A stretch of 64,000 nt of DNA from Burkholderia ambifaria (GTDB lineage Bacteria; Pseudomonadota; Gammaproteobacteria; Burkholderiales; Burkholderiaceae), in the NCBI RefSeq assembly GCF_001443045.1, contig NZ_LKPJ01000001.1:377681-441680 (forward strand), read 5' to 3'. A model generated the notes under the pieces. It was not told the origin of the DNA. It was given only the letters and a program-made list of their open reading frames with translations, and did no database searches. The translations under genes were made by a program, and so were the position numbers. Positions 32,550 to 41,732 of this stretch are shown here, in pieces; within the stretch, counting starts at the first letter, position 1, and each line of letters starts with the position of its first letter.

Positions 32550-33531
32550 AGCTGAAGCGGCGTCGCGCGCGTACGGGTGCGATGCCCGTCGCGCGCGTCC
32601 GACCGCCCCTCCCCTGCTCGCCGGACGGCGACGCCTCCCTGACGTTCGCCGTCGTGCCGGTTGCATCGTCCGTGTCGCTCATCCGGATGCCGCAAATCAC
32701 GCGCATTGCAGACGGATCGCCTGCGCTGGCGACCGCAGGCGCTCGACGTCAATAAGCGAAGACCGGGCGCCGGGGCACCGGTGCCCGAGTGCACATCCCC
32801 ATGCGGATCGGGTTGGCAAGCAGGAAAGCGCCGGCCCGGCGCGGATGACCGGGTATCAACCGGATCCGCCTCGCACCGGGCGCGGAGAGATGGCCTGTCG
32901 ACGCATGCCGGCCGGCAGCAAGATGCGCGGTCGACCGGCGATGGGTCGAATCACTGCGATCGCGGCCTGCCGGCCGCGGCGTGTGGCGATCGTTCATCAT
33001 TTTTCTACCCCGTATTCGAGCCGTTGCTTGTACCGGCAGCCGGACATCGCCGGCGCCCCGACGATCCGACGACGACGGCCCGTGCCGGCCGGAACGGGGC
33101 TGTGCCGCCCGTCCCGCCGATCATCCCCGCGGACTGCGTCCTTGCCGGCCCTTGCAGGGTTCGCTGCCGAACCGGCCGGACGCCACGTCGTCGACTCTCG
33201 CACCTCAACCTGCGCAAGGAGCGGGCCAGCTTCGTACGAGGCCGGCTGCACAAGGCTTTCATCGGACAAGCCCGCGGCACGATCGGGCGGGACATGCAGG
33301 ACGTTGCGAAACTGAAACATGCCGCGCGCGGGCGGCCTCGGCTACGCAGCGGCGACGCCTTACCGGACAAGGCGCACGGACGATACGGAAAATTTTCCCG
33401 GTGCGGGCGGCACGCCGCCGCCCGCGTTTGCCGGGTCTACTTGCGCGGCCGCCGACAGGAAACGTTTCACGCCCTTTACATGCCGCCGATCGCCCGCGCA
33501 CGGGCCGGTGCGGACGCGTCCCTGCCGCCGT
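32550..33531. other. 982-bp region without a recognisable gene
   Basis: Several open frames exist on both strands (for example 32845-33315 + and 33005-33370 -), but all are Arg/Pro/Ala-rich, lack good ribosome sites and match no family I recognise. The GC content is lower around 32,985-33,010 (ATCATTTTTCTACC). It could hold a regulatory leader, a small RNA or a decayed gene. Confidence 0.5.
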
Positions 33532-35004
33532 TCAGCCGACTCGCTGGTGGTCCTCGTCGCCGGCCGGCGAGCCGTCCTTTCCGCCGTTGTCGCCGTTGTT
33601 GTCGTGGTCGTTGAGCCCGTGCTCGATCATCATCCGGTAGAGCGTCACGCGCGAGATGCCGAGTTCGGCGGCGGCCTTGTTGATCCGGTGATCGTTGCGC
33701 AGCAGCGCGTTCTCGATCGCGGTGCGCTCGGCAAGCGAACGTGCCTGCTCGAGCGTCACGGGCTCCGTTTCGCCCGGCGTCTCGAGCCCGAGATCGTGCG
33801 GCGTCAAGAGCCGGCTCTCGGCCATCACGATCGCGCGGCGCACCCGGTTGATCAACTCGCGCACGTTGCCGGGCCACTCGTAGCGGCGCATCGCGTCGAG
33901 CGCGGCCGACGTGAAGCCGCTGATCTTGCGGCCGCTGTCGGCCTTGTATTTCTGCAGCACGTAATGCGCGAGGATGTCGATGTCCTTGCCGCGTGCGCGC
34001 AGCGGCGGCTCGTGAATGCGCAGCACGCAGAGCCGGTGATAGAGGTCCGCGCGGAAGCGTCCGGCCTCGACCGCGCCGTCGAGATCCACGTGCGTCGCCG
34101 AGATGATCCGCACGTCGACCGGAATCGATTCCTGGCCGCCGAGCCGCTCGATCTTCCCTTCCTGCAGGAAGCGCAGCAGGCTCGCCTGGCTTTCGACCGG
34201 CATGTCGCCGATTTCGTCGAGAAACAGCGTGCCGCCGTTCGCGGATTCGATCCGCCCCGCGCGCCGCTGGTTCGCCCCGGTGAATGCGCCGCGCTCGTAG
34301 CCGAACAGTTCCGACTGCAGCAGGTGATGCGGAATCGCGCCACAGTTGATCGCGACGAACGGGCCCTTGCCGCGCACCGAGCGCTCGTGGATCGCGAGCG
34401 CCGTCAGCTCCTTGCCGGTGCCCGACTCGCCGGAAACGAACACGCTGGCGTCGGTTTTCGCGACCTTGCGAATCGTGCTGAACAGCTGCTGCATCGCTTC
34501 GCAGTTGCCGATCATCCCGTGCTCGCCGATCGACGCCGCGTATGCCGCGCCGTCGACGCGATCGAGCGCGGCCATCCCGCGTGCATGGCCGAGCACGTGC
34601 GAAATCCACTCGTACGGCAACGGCAGCGTTACGTAATCGAAACAGTAGCTGCGGATCAGTTCGCGCACGGCCGGGCCGATCGTGATGCCGGCCTGCGCGA
34701 CGGAAATCCAGCCGATCGCCGGCTGGCTCAGGCACGCCTTCAGCGCGGGGTAGTCGCGCGACGTGAAGCCCGAGAAATCGACGAGCCCGGCGGCGACGTT
34801 CACGCCGGACGTCATGTTCTGCGCTGCGCCGGCCGTCTTCGCGACCGAGATTTCCCAGCCGAGCTCGCGCAATTGCGCCAGCAACGGCTCATCCGGCGAA
34901 CGCATGATCACGAACAGCTTGCGTCCGGCCTCGGGTGCAGTAACGGATACGAGCGGCATCTCGGGTGCCGCCGTCGCGTTTGCGTCGGGTGACCTTGCAA
35001 CCAT
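33532..35004 (-). CDS. Sigma-54-dependent Fis-family activator, VpsR-like
   Basis: 490 aa. The N-terminal domain of about 150 residues is receiver-like but lacks the usual phospho-acceptor context, as in VpsR. The AAA+ domain has Walker A GESGTGKE near residue 193, GAFTGA (sigma-54 contact loop) near 240, Walker B GTLFLDEIGDMP and the R-finger region RADLYHRL. The C-terminal Fis HTH is INKAAAELGISRVTLYRMM. VpsR and Burkholderia BerB-type relatives bind c-di-GMP and control exopolysaccharide and biofilm genes. The bce locus begins 6.7 kb away, so a role there is plausible but unproven. The ATG at 35004 has GGGGAA upstream; 35079 is an alternative. Confidence 0.85.
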   Translation of the reverse strand: MVARSPDANATAAPEMPLVSVTAPEAGRKLFVIMRSPDEPLLAQLRELGWEISVAKTAGAAQNMTSGVNVAAGLVDFSGFTSRDYPALKACLSQPAIGWISVAQAGITIGPAVRELIRSYCFDYVTLPLPYEWISHVLGHARGMAALDRVDGAAYAASIGEHGMIGNCEAMQQLFSTIRKVAKTDASVFVSGESGTGKELTALAIHERSVRGKGPFVAINCGAIPHHLLQSELFGYERGAFTGANQRRAGRIESANGGTLFLDEIGDMPVESQASLLRFLQEGKIERLGGQESIPVDVRIISATHVDLDGAVEAGRFRADLYHRLCVLRIHEPPLRARGKDIDILAHYVLQKYKADSGRKISGFTSAALDAMRRYEWPGNVRELINRVRRAIVMAESRLLTPHDLGLETPGETEPVTLEQARSLAERTAIENALLRNDHRINKAAAELGISRVTLYRMMIEHGLNDHDNNGDNGGKDGSPAGDEDHQRVG

Positions 35005-35384
35005 CGTTGTTCCCCGCTTGGCGTTGGTATCGTGCGCCGGCTCGCCGCCGCGTCTGACGGACCTCGATTGAACCGACATATTGGCCGCATTTCCGTCCGA
35101 ATAAAATCCCCCCGGCAATAATCGTGCGCCGGGCGAGTCCTTTCATGAACGGTATATCGATGCCGCCGACGCGCGGCTAGATGGGTGTTATCCCGGTGGC
35201 GCGGCGGGCGCGAAACAAGGCCGTACGGGAAGCGAACGCGCGAAACCGCGCCGGCGCGGGCGCGGCCTGGCGGCCGTCCCGGCGCCCGCGCGCGCAACCG
35301 TTTCCGGCTTGACGCCGGTCAATCGTCAGACGAAGCGCGGTTGATGCACGAACGCAACACCCGCCGCATGGCACGGCGGCTGCG
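35005..35384. other. Intergenic region, 380 bp
   Basis: Upstream region of the sigma-54 activator; the next gene to the right reads leftwards towards it. It contains ATAAAATCCCCCC (35100-35112) and the sequence CATGAACGGTATATCGA (35144-35160), which recurs with one change upstream of modA. No gene was recognised. Confidence 0.4.
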
Positions 35385-36302
35385 TCAGCGCCCGGATGCG
35401 AGCGGTGCGAGCGCGTTGGCGCGGCCGCGTCCGGCCGCCGCGTCGTCGTGTCCACCGTACGCGGCGACGAGCGCGTCGACGCGCGCGAGGTGGTGGCGGT
35501 TGTCGTGGTCCCACGGATGGAAGCCCGGCCGCAGGAAGCTCAGCCATTCGCCGGCGATGCGCGGAAACAGTCCGCGCCGCGGCCCGTACAGGAACGCGAG
35601 CATGCGCAGCATCCCGCGCACGTGATGCCCGGCGCCGCGATCGCGCCACAGCAGCGTCACGTGCATCAGGAACACGCTCGGCCAGAACGTCAGCGTCGTC
35701 AGCAGGTACACGCCGACACGGATCGGATAGCGGCGCAGGCCCGGCTTCATCACGGCGTTCCACACGTCGTAGGACACGGCCTTGTGCTCGGTTTCCTCGA
35801 GCGCATGCCATACCCACATCTGCCGGTAGCCTTCGACCGAGCCATCGAGACGCGTCGGGTCGCGCAGGATCCAGTCCGCGAGCATCGCCGTGTAGTGCTC
35901 CGCCGCCACCGTGTGCGCGAGCTGCACCGAATGCGGCAGCTTGCGCTTCATGAAACCGAGCACCGCCCACACGCGCTTGTCGAGCTTATGCGCGGGCAGC
36001 CGGTTCGCCTGCATCAGCTCGTTGTATTCGACGTGCTCGCGCGTATGCATCGCCTCCTGGCCGATGAAGCCGAGCACCTGGCGCTTCAGCACGGGATCGT
36101 CGATCCGGTCGCGATAGTTGCGCACCGAATCCATGAAAAAGCGCTCGCCGGCCGGAAACAGCAGCGACAGCGCGTTGAAGAAGTGGGTCACGTGCGGGCC
36201 GAGCCCGTGCCAGTCCTTCGCGCGTTCGACCGGCAGGTCGAAGCGCAGGTCGCGGCGCACCGGCATCACCTCGGCTGCGGTGGCGGAAGCGGCTGACTTC
36301 AT
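35385..36302 (-). CDS. PF10118 predicted metal-dependent hydrolase
   Basis: 305 aa. A helical protein with conserved Glu/His clusters: IGQEAMHTREHVEYN near residue 85, LAHTVAAEHYTAML near 130 and HALEETEHKAVSYDVW near 165. These suggest a di-iron or other di-metal site of the ferritin/hydroxylase type. Typical of PF10118, whose function is unknown. A hydrophobic segment near residue 200 may be membrane-associated. The ATG at 36302 follows AAGGAG. Confidence 0.8.
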   Translation of the reverse strand: MKSAASATAAEVMPVRRDLRFDLPVERAKDWHGLGPHVTHFFNALSLLFPAGERFFMDSVRNYRDRIDDPVLKRQVLGFIGQEAMHTREHVEYNELMQANRLPAHKLDKRVWAVLGFMKRKLPHSVQLAHTVAAEHYTAMLADWILRDPTRLDGSVEGYRQMWVWHALEETEHKAVSYDVWNAVMKPGLRRYPIRVGVYLLTTLTFWPSVFLMHVTLLWRDRGAGHHVRGMLRMLAFLYGPRRGLFPRIAGEWLSFLRPGFHPWDHDNRHHLARVDALVAAYGGHDDAAAGRGRANALAPLASGR

Positions 36303-36885
36303 GCTTGTCGTTCTCCTTGTTTTCGGGCAGCCCGGCAGCCGTTACGGTCTTGCCGGCGCGGGCCCGGGCAGCGCATCGCGCCACGCCGAAACCTTGACAT
36401 CGATAGCTGTAAAGATAGGCTCGGGGCAGCGCCGCGCGCAAGTCGCCCGGTAGACGCGCGCTTCCAAACAGGGCACGGTCGGCAGTGCGGAAAAAACGAT
36501 GCCGGAACGAGGTCCACGCGTGTCGCGATTCGAACGCGCACACCGGCGCGCGCCCGGCGGGCGGGCGCCGAACGCGTGCACCGCAACCGGCGTGAAAGCA
36601 CCGTGCGGCGGGCGTTTCACGGGATTGCGCGGCAGCCTTCCACGCGACGCCGATCACCCCGGGTAGCACCAATTCATACGCACACCCCGTTCGCGTGGTG
36701 CCACCTCGTCGGTCCCGCTCGCGAAAAATTCAAACGCGCGTTCCATTCGGGTTTCGGGCGAGATGCGTGAGCGCCGTCGCGATCGACGCCGGATCGACGT
36801 ACAGCCGGGCCTTCGCCGCGTGCGGCGGCCCCTGGCGCGCTCGCCTACAATACCGGTTTTACCCAACCCCTTTTCAGGAGAAGTC
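36303..36885. other. Intergenic region, 583 bp
   Basis: Divergent region between the PF10118 gene and the FKBP gene. The right end carries the FKBP leader with its AGGAG site. Several open frames overlap here, but none has a recognisable product or ribosome site. No clear operator or RNA element was recognised. Confidence 0.4.
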
Positions 36886-37227
36886 ATGTCTGTCACCACG
36901 ACCGCATCGGGCCTCAAAATCGAAGACCTGACCGAAGGCACCGGCGCGGAAGCGCAAGCCGGCCAGACCGTCAGCGTCCACTACACGGGCTGGCTGACCG
37001 ACGGTCAAAAGTTCGACTCGAGCAAGGACCGCAACGACCCGTTCGCGTTCGTGCTCGGCGGCGGCATGGTCATCAAGGGCTGGGACGAAGGCGTGCAGGG
37101 CATGAAGGTCGGCGGCGTGCGTCGCCTGACGATCCCGCCGCAACTCGGCTACGGCCCGCGCGGTGCAGGCGGCGTGATCCCGCCGAATGCGACGCTCGTG
37201 TTCGAAGTCGAACTGCTCGCCGTCTGA
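36886..37227 (+). CDS. FKBP-type peptidyl-prolyl cis-trans isomerase
   Basis: 113-aa single-domain FKBP, cytoplasmic (no signal peptide). Conserved features are [18 protein letters not shown], the active-site Phe/Trp positions [33 protein letters not shown] and the C-terminal [15 protein letters not shown]. It assists protein folding by Pro isomerisation. The ATG at 36886 has AGGAG upstream. The AraC gene begins 25 bases after its stop and may be co-transcribed. Confidence 0.93.
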   Translation: MSVTTTASGLKIEDLTEGTGAEAQAGQTVSVHYTGWLTDGQKFDSSKDRNDPFAFVLGGGMVIKGWDEGVQGMKVGGVRRLTIPPQLGYGPRGAGGVIPPNATLVFEVELLAV

Positions 37228-37252
37228 CGACGCAGCCGGCCGACGCCCTCCG

Positions 37253-38026
37253 ATGGAACGCATCCCGTCTCCCGCCATCGCACTGCGCCGTTACGACACG
37301 TGCGAAGCGTCCGACGTGCACGACTTTCACCAGGTCGTGCTCGGCGTCGACGGCGCGATGGTGATGGCGGTGGACGGCGTCGGCCAGCGCATCGACCGGC
37401 ACGCGGCCTGGCTGATTCCGGCCGGCGCGCGCCATGATTACGCGGGCCTCGGCGACAATCGCCAGCTCGTGCTCGACCTGCCTGCCGCGTCGCTCGCGGT
37501 GCCGCAGCGGCTGTTCGACAGCGCACGTGCCGTATCGATCGATCCGTCGCTGACGTCGTTCGTCGCGCAGGTCGCGGCGGCGGCCGCGCAACTCGACGGG
37601 CCGGCCGGCGACGCGCGGCAAGCGCACCGCTTCCAGTGGCAGGCCGCCGCGCGTCTGTGCGACGCGCTGCTCGGCGACACCGGCCTCGCCCTCACCGCGC
37701 CCGCGGCGGGCCTCGATTTCGCACGCATCGACCGCTGGCTGCGCGCGCGGCTCGCGGAGCCGCTGCGCATCGCCGATCTCGCCACGCACTGCGGCTACGG
37801 GATGCGCCGGTTTCATCAACTGTTCGTCGATGCGTTCGGCGAAACCCCGCATCGCTATCTGCAGCGGCTGCGGCTCGATGCCGCCGTCGTGCTGCTCGCC
37901 GACGGCCGCCATCCGCTCGTCGACATCGCCGGCATGGTCGGCTTCGCCGACCAGAGCACCTTCACGCATGCGTTCACGAAGCGCTTCGGCGTCGCGCCGG
38001 GGCGCTGGCGCGGCGAACGGCACTGA
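37253..38026 (+). CDS. AraC-family transcriptional regulator
   Basis: 257 aa. The N-terminal cupin-like sensing domain (residues about 15-90, with HAAWLIPAGARHDYAG) is followed by a C-terminal double HTH of about 100 residues (PLRIADLATHCGYGMRRFHQ, then HPLVDIAGMVGFADQSTFTH and FGVAPGRWR). Ligand unknown. It directly precedes an MFS transporter on the same strand, which it may control. Confidence 0.87.
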   Translation: MERIPSPAIALRRYDTCEASDVHDFHQVVLGVDGAMVMAVDGVGQRIDRHAAWLIPAGARHDYAGLGDNRQLVLDLPAASLAVPQRLFDSARAVSIDPSLTSFVAQVAAAAAQLDGPAGDARQAHRFQWQAAARLCDALLGDTGLALTAPAAGLDFARIDRWLRARLAEPLRIADLATHCGYGMRRFHQLFVDAFGETPHRYLQRLRLDAAVVLLADGRHPLVDIAGMVGFADQSTFTHAFTKRFGVAPGRWRGERH

Positions 38027-38177
38027 GCGCTTCCTGCGCACCCGGCCAGGCCGTCGGAAAGCAGCGCAATGATTCGATGAGTCCGCCGCTCGCCCGATCC
38101 GTTCCTGCATCGCGGCGGTATCGACGCTTCACGCCTGACTGAAACATCGCCCGTCCGTCGCGCCCTACGATGCGGAC

Positions 38178-40310
38178 ATGGACACGAGCACTTCCTCCCC
38201 CGCCTTTCCGCCCGCGCTCGCGCGCATCGTCGCGACCGTCAGTATCGGCTTCGTCGTCACGCAGCTCGACGTGACGATCGTGAACATCGCGCTCGCGCAC
38301 CTGGCCGGCGATCTTCATCTGGCCGTCGCCGGCCTGCAGTGGGTCGTCGATGCGTATACGCTCGCGTTCGCGGTGCTGATGCTGTCGGGCGGCGCACTGG
38401 GCGATCGCTTCGGCGCGCGCCGCATGTACGTCGCCGGCCTCGTGCTGTTCGCGCTCGCGTCACTTGCATGCGGCGGCGCCGTCGCGCCGGCGATGCTGAT
38501 CGCGGCCCGCGCGCTGCAAGGCATCGGTGCCGCGGCAATGCTGCCGAATTCGCTTGCGCTGCTCAACGACGCGTGCCGGCACGATCCACGCCTGCGCGCA
38601 CGAGCCGTCGGCTGGTGGACAGCGGCGGGCTCGGTCTCGATCGCGGCCGGCCCGGTCGTGGGCGGCCTGCTGATCGCCGCGTGGGGCTGGCGCGGCATCT
38701 TTCTCGTGAACCTGCCGCTGTGTGCGGCGGGGCTGGCGGTCACGTTCGCGTGGGTGCCCGCGCGCCGCGAGCAAGCTGAGCCGGCCGCGCCAACGCATTC
38801 GATCCGCTCGCTCGACCTGCGCGGACAGTTCATCGCGATCGCGATGCTGACCGCGCTGACCGCCGCCGTGATCGAATGGCGGCCGCTCGGCTTCGCGCAC
38901 CCGGTCGTCGCCGGCGGCTGCGCGCTCGCGGCGCTGGCCGCGCTCGCACTCGTCGCGGTCGAATCGCGCACTGCGACGCCGATGCTGCCGCTGTCGCTGT
39001 TCCGCCGCCGCACGTTCAGCGCGGCTATCCTGTTCGGGATCTGCGTGAACCTCACGTACTACGGCACCGTCTTCGTGCTCGCGCTCTACCTGCAGCGCGT
39101 GCGCGGCGAATCCGCGTTACAGGCGGGGCTCGCGTTCCTGCCGCTGACAGGCGGGTTCCTGCTGTCCAACCTCGCAAGCGGACGCGCGGTCGCGCGGTAC
39201 GGCCCGCGCACGCCGATGCTCGCGGGCGCACTGGTCGCCGCGCTCGGCTACGGATCGCTGCATTTCGTCGATGCATCGACGCCGCTGCCGCTGCTGCTCG
39301 TGCCGTTCCTGCTGATTCCGTCGGGCATGGGATTCGCGGTGCCGGCCATGACGACGGCCGTGCTTGCGTCGGTCGAGCACGAGCGCGCGGGTATCGCGTC
39401 GGCCGTGCTGAACACCGCACGACAGGCTGGCGGCGCGATGGGCGTGGCCGCGTTCGGTGCGCTCGCGGGTGGAGGTGCCGCATGGCAGATCGTCGAGGGC
39501 CTGCATGTCGAGACAGGCGTGTCGGTCGGGCTGCTGGTCGCGGCTGCGTTGCTCGCGATGCTCGTCGCAGCGCGTCCGGGGCGCGCCCGGCAATGCCCGC
39601 AGCCGATTGACCACCGCGGTCGGCCGCTACCGGGCACGCGACCGAGCAGGCGAAACCGCGCAACGGAGCCGACGCAGCCCTTGTATCGCGCGACGATCCG
39701 GCACTCACCTCCGTGTCCCGCCCTCGTCGTCACCCACTTTCCGCACGACCGTCTCCGCCGCCTTCAGCGGCCGGCCGTCGTCGTGCCGCAGCGCGAGCTT
39801 GCGGATCGCGCGGCCCGTCTTGCGCTCGACCAGCACCGAATGCGGCTCGCCGCGTGCGAACAGGTTCGCCTCGCCCCACTGCCTCAGCATCACGATCACA
39901 GGAAACAGCCCTTCGCCCGTCTTCGTCAACGCGTACTCCTGATACGCGCTGCCGTCGGACGCGGGCACGACGTCGAACACGCCGGCGTCCACCAGCATCC
40001 TGAGCCGGTCCGACAGGATGTTGCTCGCGACGCCGAGGCTCGCGCGGAAATCGCCGAACCGGCGCACGCCGTCGAATGCGTCGCGCACGATCAGCAACGC
40101 CCAGCGATCGCCGACGATATCGGTCGCACGCGCCACCGGGCACGCCGAATCCGCGAGACTTCTCTGTCTGGCCATGTTCCTCTCCACTGTCGCGCCGGCC
40201 GCCCTCCCGGACAAACCGGCCGTCCATGCGCGGGCCCGTCGCCCGCCTCTGACAAGTTGCATTTTAAAACCACTTTTCCTACACTCACACTGGTTTCAAA
40301 TTGCAACTAG
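38178..40310 (+). CDS. MFS drug transporter (DHA2/14-TMS) with an unusual long C-terminal extension
   Basis: The first 475 or so codons encode a typical 14-helix DHA2 multidrug exporter: motif A in GGALGDRFGARRMYV, motif C around GWWTAAGSVSIAAGPVVGGL, and a last helix GVSVGLLVAAALLAMLVAA. The frame then runs on for about 233 codons with no helices or recognisable domain, antisense to the HxlR gene. One added base in the CCGGGG run near 39,577-39,582 would bring in the TGA at 39608-39610 and give a normal protein of about 477 aa. This is either a frameshifted end or a real tail. Confidence 0.7.
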   Translation: MDTSTSSPAFPPALARIVATVSIGFVVTQLDVTIVNIALAHLAGDLHLAVAGLQWVVDAYTLAFAVLMLSGGALGDRFGARRMYVAGLVLFALASLACGGAVAPAMLIAARALQGIGAAAMLPNSLALLNDACRHDPRLRARAVGWWTAAGSVSIAAGPVVGGLLIAAWGWRGIFLVNLPLCAAGLAVTFAWVPARREQAEPAAPTHSIRSLDLRGQFIAIAMLTALTAAVIEWRPLGFAHPVVAGGCALAALAALALVAVESRTATPMLPLSLFRRRTFSAAILFGICVNLTYYGTVFVLALYLQRVRGESALQAGLAFLPLTGGFLLSNLASGRAVARYGPRTPMLAGALVAALGYGSLHFVDASTPLPLLLVPFLLIPSGMGFAVPAMTTAVLASVEHERAGIASAVLNTARQAGGAMGVAAFGALAGGGAAWQIVEGLHVETGVSVGLLVAAALLAMLVAARPGRARQCPQPIDHRGRPLPGTRPSRRNRATEPTQPLYRATIRHSPPCPALVVTHFPHDRLRRLQRPAVVVPQRELADRAARLALDQHRMRLAACEQVRLAPLPQHHDHRKQPFARLRQRVLLIRAAVGRGHDVEHAGVHQHPEPVRQDVARDAEARAEIAEPAHAVECVAHDQQRPAIADDIGRTRHRARRIRETSLSGHVPLHCRAGRPPGQTGRPCAGPSPASDKLHFKTTFPTLTLVSNCN
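39705..40175 (-). CDS. HxlR-family transcriptional regulator
   Basis: 156-aa winged-helix regulator. The sequence SACPVARATDIVGDRWALLI carries the conserved N-terminal Cys used by several HxlR proteins to sense quinones, aldehydes or oxidants. It is followed by the HTH (FGDFRASLGVASNILSDRLR) and wing. The ATG at 40175 has GAGAGGAA upstream. It is divergent from an MFS exporter with a long inverted repeat between them, a typical HxlR-controlled efflux arrangement. It overlaps, antisense, the 3' extension of the other MFS gene. Confidence 0.88.
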   Translation of the reverse strand: MARQRSLADSACPVARATDIVGDRWALLIVRDAFDGVRRFGDFRASLGVASNILSDRLRMLVDAGVFDVVPASDGSAYQEYALTKTGEGLFPVIVMLRQWGEANLFARGEPHSVLVERKTGRAIRKLALRHDDGRPLKAAETVVRKVGDDEGGTRR

Positions 40311-40314
40311 TTGC
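40255..40314. promoter_or_regulatory. Candidate HxlR operator in divergent promoter
   Basis: Inverted repeat AGTTGCATTTTAAAACCA (40255-40272) and TGGTTTCAAATTGCAACT (40291-40308), 16 of 18 positions matching. It overlaps the perfect palindrome GCAACTAGTTGC (40303-40314). It lies between the HxlR and MFS starts in otherwise GC-rich DNA. Confidence 0.65.
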
Positions 40315-40326
40315 GTGAGGAACCCA

Positions 40327-41562
40327 ATGGAATCGTCTTGTCGTTCAGGAACCGTCGTGTCGAATGCGGCATCGCGTGCCGCTCGCCCTGCCAATGACAC
40401 ACGTGTGTCCACGCCGCTCATCGCGCTGCTGGCCATCTGCTGCGCAGCAAGCGTCGCGAACGTGTACTACGCGCAACCGCTGCTCGATTCGATCGCACAC
40501 GACTTCGGCGTATCGCAGGCGGCGGTCGGCGGTGTGATCACCGCGACGCAGCTCGGCTGCGCGCTCGCGCTGCTGTTCGTCGTGCCGCTCGGCGATCTGC
40601 TGAACCGCAAGCGCCTGATCACCGTGCAACTCGTGCTGCTGACGGTGGCGTGCATCGGCGTGGCCGCGTCGTCGACGCGCATCGCGTTGCTGGTGGGGAT
40701 GGTCGCGGTCGGGCTGCTCGGCACCGCGATGACGCAAGGGCTGATCGCGTGCTCGGCCGCGCTTGCCGCCGCCGGCGAGCGCGGCCGCGTGGTCGGCGCC
40801 GCACAAGGCGGCGTCGTGATCGGCCTGCTGGCGGCGCGTTCGCTTGCGGGTGTCGTCACGGATATCGCCGGCTGGCGTGCGGTTTATCTGGTGTCGGGTG
40901 CGCTCGCGATCGCGATGCTCGTGGCGCTGGCGCGGCTGTTGCCCGATGCGGATGCGCCGCATGAGCGCATCGGCTACGCAGCGCTGCTCGGTTCGATGGT
41001 GACGCTGCTGCGCAACGAACGTGTCCTGCGCGTGCGCGGGGTGATCGCGCTGCTGATGTTCGCGGCGTTCAGCATCTTCTGGAGCACGCTCGTGCTGCCG
41101 CTGAGCGCGCCGCCGCATGCGATGTCGCATACGCAGATCGGCACATTCGGGCTCGTCGGCGCACTGGGCGCGGCCGCCGCCGCGCGCGCGGGCCGGCTCG
41201 CGGATCGCGGGCTCGGCGAAGCGACGACCGGCGCCGCGCTCGCATTGCTCGCGTTCTCGTGGCTGCCGCTCGCGTTTGCCGGTACGTCGATCGCGCTGCT
41301 GGTCGTCGGTATCGTGCTGCTCGACGTCGGCGGGCAGGCCGTCCACGTCGTGAACCAGAACATGATTCTCGGTGCGCGGCCCGACGCGCATGCGCGCCTC
41401 GTCGGCTGCTACATGCTGTTCTATTCGGTCGGCAGCGGGCTCGGCGCGATTGCGTCGACGATGATGTATGCGCACACCGGATGGACGGGCGTTTGCGCGC
41501 TCGGCGCGGCGGTCAGCGTGGTCGCGCTCGCCGTCTGGGCCGTGACGCTCGGGCGTGCATGA
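40327..41562 (+). CDS. MFS transporter
   Basis: 411 aa with 12 predicted helices. ASVANVYYAQPLLDSIAHDF at the first helix and PLGDLLNRKRLITVQL as motif A match the arabinose-efflux/YdhP-like MFS group (DHA1). It is probably induced through the divergent HxlR regulator and exports a toxic small molecule. The ATG at 40327 is preceded by GAGGAAC. A tandem 13-bp repeat and the bce operon terminator lie after its stop. Confidence 0.87.
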   Translation: MESSCRSGTVVSNAASRAARPANDTRVSTPLIALLAICCAASVANVYYAQPLLDSIAHDFGVSQAAVGGVITATQLGCALALLFVVPLGDLLNRKRLITVQLVLLTVACIGVAASSTRIALLVGMVAVGLLGTAMTQGLIACSAALAAAGERGRVVGAAQGGVVIGLLAARSLAGVVTDIAGWRAVYLVSGALAIAMLVALARLLPDADAPHERIGYAALLGSMVTLLRNERVLRVRGVIALLMFAAFSIFWSTLVLPLSAPPHAMSHTQIGTFGLVGALGAAAAARAGRLADRGLGEATTGAALALLAFSWLPLAFAGTSIALLVVGIVLLDVGGQAVHVVNQNMILGARPDAHARLVGCYMLFYSVGSGLGAIASTMMYAHTGWTGVCALGAAVSVVALAVWAVTLGRA

Positions 41563-41612
41563 CGCATGCCGAAAACGGCAAGCGAATCACGACGGGTCCG
41601 GCTGAGAACGAC

Positions 41613-41645
41613 AAAAAGCCGGCTCGCCCGAATCGGGCGACCGGC
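41613..41645 (-). terminator. Intrinsic terminator of the bce operon
   Basis: On the minus strand, GCCGGTCGCCCG pairs with CGGGCGAGCCGGC around a short ATT loop, followed by TTTTT. It lies about 90 bases past the bceK stop, the expected end of the bceB-K transcript. Confidence 0.75.
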
Positions 41646-41664
41646 GCGGGCGACCGGCGCGGGC
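41639..41664. repeat. Tandem 13-bp repeat
   Basis: Two exact copies of GACCGGCGCGGGC side by side (41639-41651 and 41652-41664), between the MFS gene and bceK. The left edge overlaps the terminator stem. Confidence 0.7.
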
Positions 41665-41732
41665 GGCCGGCCTGCGAACCGGACGCACGCACGCGCGCCG
41701 GCTCGAGTGTCGCGGCGGTGCGCGGCGTTCGC

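Noticed and set aside
32661-33614. Open frames in the gene-free region after the amino-acid binding protein
   Set aside because: Arg/Pro/Ala-rich, overlapping on both strands, no ribosome sites, no resemblance to known families.
33319-34992. 557-codon plus-strand frame over the sigma-54 regulator
   Set aside because: The minus-strand frame has the complete AAA+ and Fis motifs; this one is its shadow.
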